A stretch of DNA of 64,000 nt from Granulicella mallensis MP5ACTX8. Its GTDB lineage: Bacteria > Acidobacteriota > Terriglobia > Terriglobales > Acidobacteriaceae. Positions 35,916 through 47,100 of the stretch are shown here, piece after piece. Location: contig NC_016631.1 in NCBI RefSeq assembly GCF_000178955.2, positions 5,456,001-5,520,000 on the forward strand. The letters run 5' to 3'. The notes beneath the pieces are model-generated. The model was not told the origin of the DNA. It saw nothing but the letters and a program-made list of their open reading frames with translations, and did not search any database. A program made the position numbers and the translations under genes. Every line of letters starts with the position of its first letter. Position 1 is the stretch's first letter.

Positions 35916-37454
35916 TCAGCTATCATTCTTTCCTTCATTGTTCGATTCTGCTAGATCTAGAGGAAGTTGCTCAAACGATCTCTTTAAACGAGCGATCGCT
36001 CTTGTTTCTCTCTCTACATACGAAATTGACACCATCGAAGAACGAAGTTGCGTTCTGGACCTCTGCCAATTGATCGCGTGGCCATTATGCAGCTTCCGGT
36101 CCACTTCTTGACTGTATACCGGTTTGGTCGTGAACAACGCAGAATATTTACTCGGACTGATGCCAACAAAAGGCACGAAGGGAACGGCATACGGATTGCT
36201 ACGACTTCTAGCGGACTCACCAAGCTGAATCGCATCAGCATGCAGCTCTTTCGCTTTGCTTTTCGGATACGGTTCAATATAAACAACCTTTGAGATACCC
36301 GCTCCGATGATGTGACGAGCACAGTTATGGCAAGGGAAAGTTGTCGTGTAAAGGGTTCTTCCAACAGTCGAAATGCCCTTTCGGGCACAAGACAAAATAG
36401 CCTCCATCTCTGCATGGACCGCGCGTCCGAACTCCGTAATAGAGAAGAGCGATGTTTTCTTTACCGCTCCTCGGATTCTTGGATCCTTCCCAACATCATC
36501 AGGAAGAGCTCGCATGATTTCATCGAGAATGAGATTTTTCCGTTCATCGTTCGAGTCGAGGCCCTTGAGGTGATCTCTCTCGTCTCCCTCATCTCTTTCC
36601 CAGTATTGGCCCCCGCCAGCCTTCGGGACCTCGTTACACCCAACCGATAAAATATCTCCATCTTGAGAGGTGATCGCCGCGCCAACTTGTCGCCCGAATT
36701 GTGCAGAGCGAAGTGAGGCAGAATACGCCATGAACATAGCCTGCTCATCGCGGGTCGGGGTCTTGTATGGATGAGAAAAAAGAACATCAAGAAATCGACC
36801 AAGTTGACGTTTCCAATCATCGCCGTTTCCACCAACGTCGAGAAACACGTCTGACAAGTGGAAGGCTTCCCGTGTACGCTGTCCACCATCTTGATGATCA
36901 TGGGCGTCCGTATGGACGAGTTCTTTCGCTTCATCAACTGTCATATTTTTATGGCGATGAAGATGCTTTACTCTCTCTTCTTCTGGAGCGAACACCCCGA
37001 TCAAATGGAATCCGTGTCCATACACTGAACGGAGATATGCTACTTCTTCAGATCTCTTCAGGGTAACTAGGATATGCGCTTCGTTAAGAAGCGCTTCCCC
37101 AGGAGCCTTTTTCTTCCGCGCAGACGCAATTTGGTTAACCGCCGCCAATGCCAGCATCGCGTTCTTCTCTTCATCTGTCGCTCTACTGTTGAATTTTCTG
37201 TATACCTCATTGGCTGCGTCGATTCGAGTTAGTATCCGCTGGTGTTCGGGCGAATCGACAAGATTGCAAACTACGTTGAGCATCTTACTAAAGGGCTCGA
37301 TAAAATCGCTCAATCGAACGATAGTGGGTTTATATCCAAACTCCCGAAGCTGCGAAGTAAGATTCTCCGCAACCATGTAGGCATCTGTGCCAATGGGCGC
37401 GACCAAACCAAAAACTAGTTCTGCGTTTTTCAGGCGTTCATTGCTTTCAGGCAT
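35916..37454 (-). CDS. Antiphage-type dCTP/dCMP deaminase (DcdV-like)
   Basis: A 512-aa two-domain protein. The N-terminal half (about 1-225) is a P-loop kinase-like fold with a degenerate loop GLVAPIGTD (16-24) that lacks the Walker lysine. The C-terminal half (about 235-460) is a zinc cytidine deaminase with HAE (H347, catalytic E349) and PCHNC (C375, C378). This architecture and length match the dCTP-deaminase family shown to protect against phages by converting dCTP to dUTP. The start is ATG with only a weak ribosome site. It lies 15 bp after the partner gene and in DNA visibly poorer in GC than nrdJ next door, suggesting transfer. Plain dCMP deaminase is less likely because such enzymes are about 150 residues. 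Confidence 0.85.
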   Translation of the reverse strand: MPESNERLKNAELVFGLVAPIGTDAYMVAENLTSQLREFGYKPTIVRLSDFIEPFSKMLNVVCNLVDSPEHQRILTRIDAANEVYRKFNSRATDEEKNAMLALAAVNQIASARKKKAPGEALLNEAHILVTLKRSEEVAYLRSVYGHGFHLIGVFAPEEERVKHLHRHKNMTVDEAKELVHTDAHDHQDGGQRTREAFHLSDVFLDVGGNGDDWKRQLGRFLDVLFSHPYKTPTRDEQAMFMAYSASLRSAQFGRQVGAAITSQDGDILSVGCNEVPKAGGGQYWERDEGDERDHLKGLDSNDERKNLILDEIMRALPDDVGKDPRIRGAVKKTSLFSITEFGRAVHAEMEAILSCARKGISTVGRTLYTTTFPCHNCARHIIGAGISKVVYIEPYPKSKAKELHADAIQLGESARSRSNPYAVPFVPFVGISPSKYSALFTTKPVYSQEVDRKLHNGHAINWQRSRTQLRSSMVSISYVERETRAIARLKRSFEQLPLDLAESNNEGKNDS

Positions 37455-37469
37455 TGACGTTGAACCTAT

Positions 37470-38174
37470 CTAACCTTTAATTATCCCGGCATCAACCACT
37501 CGCTTGAAATGCTTCGCAGCCTCATGACAAGCCTTTCGGGTTCTTGCCTTTGATCTTGGCCGTGAAATAGAATGACCAGTCTTCAACCCCATACACCAGA
37601 GATCAGCGGCATCTGCCCCAAATTCTGATTCGATAATGATTGTTAGAAGTTCCATGTAGGCATCTAGTTCATGGTCTTTCCAACTTGAGGGATATAAGTA
37701 AACATACCGCTGCTTACCTTCTTTATCAGTAACAACCATATGAGGCAGACCTTTCAAAATGATGCCATTGAAAAATGTGCCGTCCATCTGAGTCGCCCTG
37801 AGCAGACTACCTTTAAACTCACCAATCTTTGGAAGGAAATCCTTTTCAAAACACTCGAAGCATTTTTGATTATCTTTTACCGGATACTGGGAAGGAGAGT
37901 GCACAACTTCTGATGCACGATGCGACATCTCTTCGTAGATCTCATTCCGTCTTGCGCCTCTATTTGAAGCTAGCTGTACAACTGCCTCCCTCACTGGCTG
38001 ATAGTAACGGTATACAATTCGCTGTTTTGCTTCCAAATCAGCGATTAGTTTTTCCCACCGCCCGGCAGGTGCATTTACAAGCCGACTAAACGGATAAATG
38101 TGTATGCTAGGCGCCTGAACAGTAAGCGTAGCCATCCTAGACTCTTGAACCACAAGCTCAACCTTCGGTGCCAT
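37470..38174 (-). CDS. Unrecognised protein preceding the dCTP deaminase
   Basis: About 234 aa. The ATG at 38174 has GGAGG 13 nt upstream. An ATG at 38186 lies only 1 nt from that site, and a TTG at 38225 would begin in the nrdJ terminator, so the start is tentative. There is no signal peptide or membrane segment. The middle is charged, with CFECFEKDFLP. The later part (GIILKGLPHMVVTDKEGKQ, then a strand, then ELDAYMELLTIIIESEFG) recalls the layout of PD-(D/E)xK nucleases, but the ExK is replaced by PSSWK, so activity is doubtful. It shares the operon and low GC of the deaminase, and is a candidate regulator or sensor. Confidence 0.7.
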   Translation of the reverse strand: MAPKVELVVQESRMATLTVQAPSIHIYPFSRLVNAPAGRWEKLIADLEAKQRIVYRYYQPVREAVVQLASNRGARRNEIYEEMSHRASEVVHSPSQYPVKDNQKCFECFEKDFLPKIGEFKGSLLRATQMDGTFFNGIILKGLPHMVVTDKEGKQRYVYLYPSSWKDHELDAYMELLTIIIESEFGADAADLWCMGLKTGHSISRPRSKARTRKACHEAAKHFKRVVDAGIIKG

Positions 38175-38230
38175 ATTTGAGACCATGCCTCCATTTGATT
38201 GTTGCGAGGTTGTTATTGGGCCCAAATACC

Positions 38231-38261
38231 AGAGCCCGCCGTAAGGTTAACGGCGGGCTCT
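38231..38261 (-). terminator. Hairpin after nrdJ
   Basis: A perfect 12-bp GC-rich stem (38231-38242 with 38250-38261) with a 7-nt loop, 15 nt past the nrdJ stop. The following minus-strand bases GGTATTTGGG form a poor U-run, so read-through into the deaminase operon is possible. Confidence 0.65.
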
Positions 38262-38276
38262 CGCACTACCAGTTCT

Positions 38277-41540
<3,264 letters not shown>

Positions 41541-41615
41541 GTTCGATCAAACCTTTCGGGTAAAACTGAAGCTGATTCCTGCAAAATAACGAACACCGAT
41601 AAACCCAGGTAGCGG

Positions 41616-41700
41616 GACTTATCGGGTTTAGAAAAAGACTTGGCGGACGAAATCCGGAAGAAAACTTGTCGGGTCGTGATCCGAGAAGAAGACTTGGCGG
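41616..41700 (-). promoter_or_regulatory. Four-fold repeated 10-mer in the nrdJ leader
   Basis: On the minus strand, CCGCCAAGTC (41700-41691), CCGACAAGTT (41672-41663), CCGCCAAGTC (41646-41637) and CCGATAAGTC (41625-41616) recur at 28, 26 and 21 bp. The first three are followed by T/C-rich TCTTCTTC-like stretches. The last copy lies 76 bp before the nrdJ ATG. Spacing close to two or three helical turns suggests protein-binding sites or RNA elements. They do not match the NrdR box. Confidence 0.45.
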
Positions 41701-41864
41701 TCTTTCCAGTGCCTCCAGTGGCGATGCTTTGCCAACACGTTCCTGGCTGCTAAATAAAACGCGCTACGATAACTGGCTGGCAGAGCCAACCAAGGGTCGA
41801 AGGTTCCTTTTAAGCGGTGTGGCCGTGGCTACGGGCGCTTCACCAGGAACTGCGGGTGAGCTTG

Positions 41865-41893
41865 AAAGTACCGCCCCATCTGGTACGAGTCAA
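41865..41893 (-). promoter_or_regulatory. Possible nrdJ promoter
   Basis: Minus strand: TTGACT (41893-41888), a 17-bp spacer, TACTTT (41870-41865). The match to the sigma-70 consensus is moderate. It would give a leader of about 315 nt containing the repeated 10-mers. Confidence 0.3.
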
Positions 41894-42253
41894 GTATAAA
41901 ACAACAAGATCTAGTGGTGTCGAAGTAGATACTCCCGGGACGCGACGATTCACAGGGTCAACCTCGGTTTTTCTGGGGTTTTCTTGTGGAAAGCTCCGGA
42001 TAGGTGCGCCGTTTGCGGGTTTTTGTAACCACTCATTCACACGGCTTTCACAGACTATCGCCGTACACAGTCGAGAGCAAGACGCAAGAACAGTGCAATC
42101 GTGATTTTTCGGGGTGGAAATGTGGGAAAGGGGGCCGGGATTGGAAACAGGAAGTAGGCAACAGATCAGGGCAAAGCCCGAATGGAAGCTTCAAGCCCTG
42201 AGCTTCCTGTTTCCGCGGGCCAAAGCCTTAGATCCGTGGAGGCAGGTGCTTCG

Positions 42254-43072
42254 TCAGGAGTTTTGGATTTCGACCTTGCGCAGCAGGCGCCAGCAGCCGA
42301 AGACGATGGCGGCGGCGAAGACGAAGTGGAGCGCAATCGAAAGATTTGAGGGGGCGTAGTTGAGAGGCCCATTATGACCGGACACCATGAAAATAGCATT
42401 GGAGATTCTCTTGGCTGGTCCCCTAACGAGCGACAGAACGCCGATCAAGTTCGGCAGTATACCGAGAGCTCGTAGCTTGTGATTCGGGCTGGTCATGAGC
42501 CATCGTTGCGAGGCGGTGAGCGTGTAGCCACAGAGACCGAGAGCGATAGAGGCGAGGTATCGGCGTGGGAATTCGATAGCGGAAAGAAGGTCAAAGAGCC
42601 TGGGGTGGGGGCCAAGGGCTGCCGCTGCCGGAAGTCGTTGCAGGATGGCGAGAAGGTGCAGCAAAGAGGGCGCATGGACCAGACGGAGCCAGCCCAAAAG
42701 AAGCAGCCAGCCAAGTAACGGAAAGACAGCAACAGCGGCCGTCGCTACAGCAAGAGGAGCCAGGAGCACCGAGGCTCGCGAGACAGGACGAGTAAGCAGA
42801 AACAAAGTGTTGGAGCTAGAAGATAATGCGTTCGATCCTTTGAGGCTAAGGCCCATGAAGAAGCCGACAAGGCCGGCGGTAACAGGAAAGTTGAGAAGAA
42901 CCTGGAAGTCAGTGGGATCGACAGGGCAACCGCAGAAGTGGTGCCAGAAGATACCCATGTCCGTAAGGCTCTCCCCGCTGACCCAAACATGCATGAAAAG
43001 CGCAAAGAAAAACGAGACCACAAAGGCGGCGATGAGACGGCGGCGGGCGAGAAGGAGCCAGGGTCGGATCAT
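42254..43072 (-). CDS. ABC-2-type exporter permease subunit, second
   Basis: A 272-aa polytopic membrane protein with about six hydrophobic segments (for example AAFVVSFFFALFMHVWV, VLLAPLAVATAAVAVFPLLGW and LHFVFAAAIVFGCWRLL). It is the last gene of the GntR-ATPase-permease operon, 76 bp after the first permease. It has no transport motif that fixes a substrate. It is likely paired with the other permease and the ATPase to form an ABC-2 exporter. Another role in envelope stress is possible. Confidence 0.7.
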   Translation of the reverse strand: MIRPWLLLARRRLIAAFVVSFFFALFMHVWVSGESLTDMGIFWHHFCGCPVDPTDFQVLLNFPVTAGLVGFFMGLSLKGSNALSSSSNTLFLLTRPVSRASVLLAPLAVATAAVAVFPLLGWLLLLGWLRLVHAPSLLHLLAILQRLPAAAALGPHPRLFDLLSAIEFPRRYLASIALGLCGYTLTASQRWLMTSPNHKLRALGILPNLIGVLSLVRGPAKRISNAIFMVSGHNGPLNYAPSNLSIALHFVFAAAIVFGCWRLLRKVEIQNS

Positions 43073-43148
43073 AGGGTTCCAGGTCCAGTTCAGCGAAGAG
43101 CTACGAGGGTTAAGAGCTTAGGGTTCTTGGTGATTGACGAAGTGGAAG

Positions 43149-44183
43149 TTAGAGTTCCTTGCGTGCGAAGAAGATCTGCGCAAGCCAGAGAAATACAGCC
43201 GAAAGAAAAATGGGAATAAATGCATAGAACCAGGGCGGCGGCGGACCGAGGCTGAAGTAAAGAAACAGTACTTCTTTGCAGTGCGCAATAGACAGCCCGA
43301 GAGCGCGATGTGCGGCGAGAGAACTCGTTAGACGCTGGACCTCGATCACTCCAAAGTAGATGGCGAGCGAGAAGGCTAAGAGGTACGCATTGCGCACCGT
43401 CGACTTCGACAAGGTATTGAGAACGGCGAAGAAGCTGAAGATCAGAGCTGCTGTCGTAAGCAGCGAGAGCATGAGGCGAGGCATCGAGGTTAGAACAAGC
43501 TGAATGACGTGGTAAAGGTGGTGAGTCTGCTGCGAGTTTCCGAAAGCAGCAGTACCTCGCCATGTGCTATCGGCAAGTGACGTCCAGACCGGTCCATACA
43601 CGATCAGCATCAGCAAGAGGGAACCGAGGGCCCCGGAGAGAATGGCAGCCAGCAGTGTAGCGAGAGCTGAACCGATTCGCGCCCAGAATAAGAACTTCCG
43701 CGTGAGAGGACGTGTACGGATATAGGTGCCTAGCCGAGGTTCCTGCAGATAGTTGGTCGTAATGATCGACGTCATGAGGCTAAAAAACGCAACCATGATG
43801 ATCATGAGCCCTAAGCCACGGAGATAACTGAACCAGACCCTCTGCGAATGACTGAATTCCGCATCGAACCGCTCGATCTCCCGGGGCAAAAGACTTGAAC
43901 TGAGAAAGACGAACATCACCCAGGCACAGATGGTGTAGTACATGCGCGCGGCGCTACGTTGTTCGCGAAGATAGGTGCGCTGCGGAAAGGTAAAGCGGCG
44001 GAGAAAAAATCTGGGGGCAGGTTCATCCTTCGGTTCAAAGAGTACCGGCAGTTCCCTGCCGGATTCTTCCAGGGCTCTGTTTGCGCGGCGCTTGTAGACC
44101 AGGCGGATGCGTTGATAGATAACGAGCAGGACAAACGGCCCGAGGGTTGCGATCGGAATGAAGAGGAAACCGGGGAAATTCAT
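43149..44183 (-). CDS. ABC-2-type exporter permease subunit
   Basis: A 344-aa membrane protein with an N-terminal helix (about 4-25), a charged cytoplasmic stretch, then about five more segments (MYYTICAWVMFVFLSS, GLMIIMVAFFSLMTSIITT and others). The start ATG overlaps the end of the ATPase gene by ATGA, so expression is coupled. The ATPase and YtrA-type regulator upstream identify the system. The substrate is unknown; such exporters often respond to cell-wall antibiotics. Confidence 0.75.
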   Translation of the reverse strand: MNFPGFLFIPIATLGPFVLLVIYQRIRLVYKRRANRALEESGRELPVLFEPKDEPAPRFFLRRFTFPQRTYLREQRSAARMYYTICAWVMFVFLSSSLLPREIERFDAEFSHSQRVWFSYLRGLGLMIIMVAFFSLMTSIITTNYLQEPRLGTYIRTRPLTRKFLFWARIGSALATLLAAILSGALGSLLLMLIVYGPVWTSLADSTWRGTAAFGNSQQTHHLYHVIQLVLTSMPRLMLSLLTTAALIFSFFAVLNTLSKSTVRNAYLLAFSLAIYFGVIEVQRLTSSLAAHRALGLSIAHCKEVLFLYFSLGPPPPWFYAFIPIFLSAVFLWLAQIFFARKEL

Positions 44184-45094
44184 GCCTCCTCCCTCCCCTC
44201 AGCAGTACGGCAGAGCTCCAGGAAGATCTCGTTGAGCGAGAGGGGGCTGGAGTCGAGGATCTCAGCGCCGTTGCGAGTCAGTTCAGCGGCAAAGGCTTCC
44301 GGATTGCGCTGCACGACGTAGAACGTAGCGTGAGCTTCTTTCCGCGTACTAAGGATCGACTCGCTGCGAGCTGGAAGCGCGGCTCCGGTCACGGTGAAGC
44401 GGCGGAAGCTGGCACGAATGTCGTCGAGCGGGCCTTCGAGGAGAACCTTGCCGCGATCCATGATGCCGATGTGGTCGGCGATCTGTTCGATCTCGGGAAG
44501 CTGATGGGTGGAGAGAAAGATCGTGCGGCCTTCAGCGGTGCAGTCTTCCACGAGGAGACGCAGTAGAGAGTCCAGGACAACAGGGTCGAGGCCCGTCGTA
44601 GGCTCGTCAAGAATCAGCAGTCGTGAGCGCTGGGCGATGGCAGCAGCCAGCGCCGCTTTGGTCTTGTTGCCGAGCGAAGCACGAGCCAGGACGGTATTGA
44701 ATGGAAGCTCGAGACGGTCGCAGACTTTGCGAGCGAGGGCGTCGGACCAGGTATCGGGATAAAAGGCCCGGTTAAGCTCAAGCAGCTTGTGAACGGTAAG
44801 CGAGCTGGTAAGGGCTTTGTCTTCGGGGACGTAACCGACCTGCTGGAGCACTTTGACGCGTTCGGGGTCTTGGGCCGGGTTGAGGCCGAAGACCTCGATG
44901 GAGCCGGAGGTGGGTCGGGCGAGGCCCATTGCCATGCGAAGGGTCGTGGTCTTGCCGGCGCTGTTGCGGCCGAGCAGCCCGTAGATGGAGCCTTCAGGAA
45001 CATTGAGCGAGAGGCCGTCAACCGCGCGAATCTGCTTGCGGCCGGTGCCGTAGGTCTTGACGAGGGAGTGAGTCTGGAGGGCGAAGGTCGTCAT
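44180..45094 (-). CDS. ABC transporter ATP-binding protein
   Basis: A 304-aa ATPase driving the two adjacent permeases. Walker A is GRNSAGKTT (42-50) and Walker B is LLILDEPTTGLDP. The ABC signature is atypical, SLGNKTKAAL instead of LSGGQ, with TKAA in the usual helix position. The C-terminal 70 residues form an extra domain common in YtrB-like proteins. The start overlaps the GntR gene by ATGA, and the stop overlaps the first permease. Confidence 0.88.
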   Translation of the reverse strand: MTTFALQTHSLVKTYGTGRKQIRAVDGLSLNVPEGSIYGLLGRNSAGKTTTLRMAMGLARPTSGSIEVFGLNPAQDPERVKVLQQVGYVPEDKALTSSLTVHKLLELNRAFYPDTWSDALARKVCDRLELPFNTVLARASLGNKTKAALAAAIAQRSRLLILDEPTTGLDPVVLDSLLRLLVEDCTAEGRTIFLSTHQLPEIEQIADHIGIMDRGKVLLEGPLDDIRASFRRFTVTGAALPARSESILSTRKEAHATFYVVQRNPEAFAAELTRNGAEILDSSPLSLNEIFLELCRTAEGREEA

Positions 45095-45534
45095 GGATTT
45101 CCTGCTGGGTCTTCAGAAGAGGGGGAGGCGTGGGTGCGGCGGGACTGCTCGAGCTCCTGCAGCTCGGAGTCGAGCAGCTTGTGGAGGTCGGCAGAGGAGA
45201 GGCGGAGCTGCGAAGCTTCGACGGCCAACTGAGCCACGTGAGGACGCAGGCGGCGAAGCTTTTCGGCCTTCAACAGGCCGGGCCCGAGAGCAGTAAGGCT
45301 GGCAACGAAGGTTCCGCCGCCTGGCACGGTACGAATGATGCCTTCGCGTTCGAGGTTCTGGAAAGCACGAGCAACGGTGTTGGGATTGATCCGGAGATCG
45401 GCGGCGGTGCGGCGCGTGGAAGGCAGCGGGTCGCCGGCGTGCAGGACTCCGGAGGCGATCGCCTGCTTGATCTGCTGCTCCAGCTGCAGATAGACAGGAA
45501 CACCGGAGCTCGCGGAGATGCGCAGCGACAGCAT
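45091..45534 (-). CDS. GntR-family regulator, YtrA subfamily
   Basis: A 147-aa repressor with an N-terminal winged helix (about 10-80: VYLQLEQQIKQAIASGVLHA, then LRINPNTVARAFQNLEREG). The short C-terminal dimerisation segment of about 60 residues is typical of YtrA. The conserved operon order GntR-ATPase-permeases supports it. A palindrome with 8-bp arms overlaps its start codon, as expected for autoregulation. No ribosome site is present; leaderless translation is plausible (see the promoter entry). Confidence 0.88.
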   Translation of the reverse strand: MLSLRISASSGVPVYLQLEQQIKQAIASGVLHAGDPLPSTRRTAADLRINPNTVARAFQNLEREGIIRTVPGGGTFVASLTALGPGLLKAEKLRRLRPHVAQLAVEASQLRLSSADLHKLLDSELQELEQSRRTHASPSSEDPAGNP

Positions 45535-45571
45535 GACCGTACTAATACAATAATACGGTCAAGGAATGCAA
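45534..45571 (-). promoter_or_regulatory. Promoter and palindromic operator of the GntR operon
   Basis: Minus strand: TTGCAT (45571-45566), an 18-bp spacer, TATTAG (45547-45542), with the ATG seven bases further on, so transcription could begin at or next to the start codon. An inverted repeat TGACCGTA (45534-45541) / TACGGTCA (45554-45561) with a 12-bp centre covers the -10 element and the start codon. It is the probable operator for the encoded regulator. Confidence 0.5.
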
Positions 45572-45674
45572 CCCTGTTTTTGCGCAGTTAGAGGACGTAT
45601 GTCCTATAGAGCGAGCACGGAACCGAGCCCTGCAGGGGCGCGCCATCATAGCTTTTTGTCTATTCCCGCCACAG

Positions 45675-45888
45675 AACCGTCATCCTGAGCGAAAGCGTCC
45701 CGGCCTTTGGGCGCGGAGTCGAAGGACCCCGAGGATTGCAGTCTTGCCCATGCCGTCGGACCTTTTCCACTTCAAGCGCTCGAGCCTGCGCCTTCGTGCT
45801 GGAGAAGGTCCCAACATCATAGGCAAGATCAAATCCCTCGGGGTCCTTCGACTCCGCACCTCGCAAAAGCGCGAGGCGCTTCGCTCAG
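45675..45888. repeat. Dispersed palindromic repeat, copy 2, interrupted by the IS110 element
   Basis: The left arm AACCGTCATCCTGAGCG (45675-45691) should pair with a right arm, which is split: CGCTCAG ends at 45888 and GATGACGGTT resumes at 47138-47147, after the insertion. The inner nested palindrome includes CGGAGTCGAAGGACCCCGAG (from 45714). Its reverse complement resembles 13624-13844 throughout. Confidence 0.85.
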
Positions 45889-45984
45889 CGACTGTCTGTG
45901 CTGTCAAGAGAGGGTTATGGGAAAGCGGAAAACGATGAAGCCGTTTCCCTCTTTCCCACAACCTCTGCGGTTGTTGGGATTGAG

Positions 45985-46922
45985 TTAGACGGGGAGCGGT
46001 GGTGTTTGGAACTGTTGGCGAACTTGTCTGGCTTTGGCGTTGAGTCGTACGAGGAGTTTGTGAGCCAAGGCGATACGAACGACCTTAGGGGGTTTGCCAG
46101 CGTCGCGGAGCCGTTGCTGAAAGGCGATGAAGTCGGGTTCGTGACGGCCTACGACGCTGGCGACGATGAAGAGGATTTCGCGGATGGAGGGGCGTCCGCC
46201 ACGCACCACACGCCTGCCTTCGCGTTTTCCGCTGTCGCGGGCCAGGGGAGCGAGCCCGGCCAACTTGGAGATGGTCTTGTTGGACAGGGTGCCGATCTCG
46301 GGCATCTCGGCCATGAGCCGGGCCACGGTGCGGTCAGCCACGCCTTTGATGGTGCGGAAGGCCTGATCCAATTGCTTCCATAGTGGATCGGCGGCGATGA
46401 GGGCGGCGATGGCGGCGGCCAACTGGTCCATCTGCCCCTTCAGGAACGCCAGCAACTGGTCGATGGCGGCCAGCACTTCGGTATCGGTGACCAGACGGCG
46501 CTGGTTCCGTTGCGCTGTGCGCACCTCGGTGAGCTGGCGCAGACGCGTGACCTGGGCCCGCAACTGGCGTTGCCGCTGCGTCCCCAGCACGCTTGGCACG
46601 GGCTTGCGGACCTCCGCTACCAGGCAATCAGCCCCGCATCGATGGCATCGGTCTTCTCCGTTACCCCCATGCCTTCGGCGAACTGCCGCACAGACCGCGG
46701 GTTCAGAATCGCTACGGCCAGCCCCTCGCTCGCCAGCAAGGCGAACGGCTGTTGCTCGTAGCCCCCGGTGGCTTCCATCGCCACCAGCTGCACCTGATGG
46801 GCACGGCAGAATCCGGCCAGCTCTCCGATCCCTGCCACGCTGTTGTCAAACGTCGCTGCCGCTCCCTCTCTGCCGATACGAACCGACAAGCTGAGGGAAG
46901 ATACATCTACTCCACAAATCAT
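45985..46922 (-). pseudogene. IS110-family transposase broken by a one-base frameshift
   Basis: The N-terminal part, from the ATG at 46922 (MICGVDVSSLSLSV), has the DEDD-type RuvC-like residues: D in GVDVS, E in AMEATGG and the aspartates of KTDAIDA. It stops at a TAG at 46617-46619. The C-terminal part (IS116/IS110/IS902 domain, with LAGLAPLARDSGKREG holding the probable catalytic serine) continues in another frame to 45985. One missing base near 46617 would restore AWYAEVRKP. The site has no slippery run, so programmed shifting is unlikely. The intact protein would be about 313 residues. Confidence 0.85.
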
Positions 46923-46924
46923 GC

Positions 46925-47100
46925 GCGTCACGGTGTAACCTGCCTTGTATGTGCGATTGCATAGTCTTCTGACTGTTCGGTCGTACCCTGACTTGGGCAG
47001 CGGTCCCTGGGCTGAGCGTCGGTGGTTGATCACCTCAGGATGAACGGGTGCCGTCCGCCCGTGGGGGAACCGATGCCTCGGTTCCCCCCTCTACAACAGA
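46925..47100 (-). ncRNA. Candidate IS110 bridge RNA
   Basis: Non-coding minus-strand DNA just upstream of the transposase, the place where IS110-group elements encode bridge RNAs. From its 5' end it has a hairpin (11-bp stem 47088-47078 with 47073-47063). A stem-loop follows with TCATCCTGAG (47043-47034) identical to the target across the core, and CGCTCAG (47018-47012) complementary to the right target half. A second region has ACAGTC (46976-46971), matching the end of the element, and ATACAAG (46950-46944), complementary to its start including the CT core. Guide assignments are by eye. RNA ends are approximate. Confidence 0.7.

Larger units (their letters stand above)
41541..42253. other. 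713-bp gap between nrdJ and the exporter permease
   Basis: It contains the nrdJ leader with four repeated 10-mers (41616-41700) and a possible promoter (41865-41893). The section 41900-42250 shows no repeat, RNA gene or credible open frame. No B12-box consensus in the right order was found. Confidence 0.6.

Noticed and set aside
41541-41860. Cobalamin riboswitch upstream of nrdJ
   Set aside because: An AGCCAGGA-like string occurs on the minus strand, but it precedes rather than follows the CCACTG string, and the rest of the B12 box is absent.
41666-41899. A 77-codon plus-strand frame in the nrdJ leader
   Set aside because: No ribosome site, low-complexity composition, and overlap with the repeated 10-mers.
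46610-46625. Programmed ribosomal frameshift in the IS110 transposase
   Set aside because: No slippery sequence or stimulatory structure; IS110 transposases are normally single frames.
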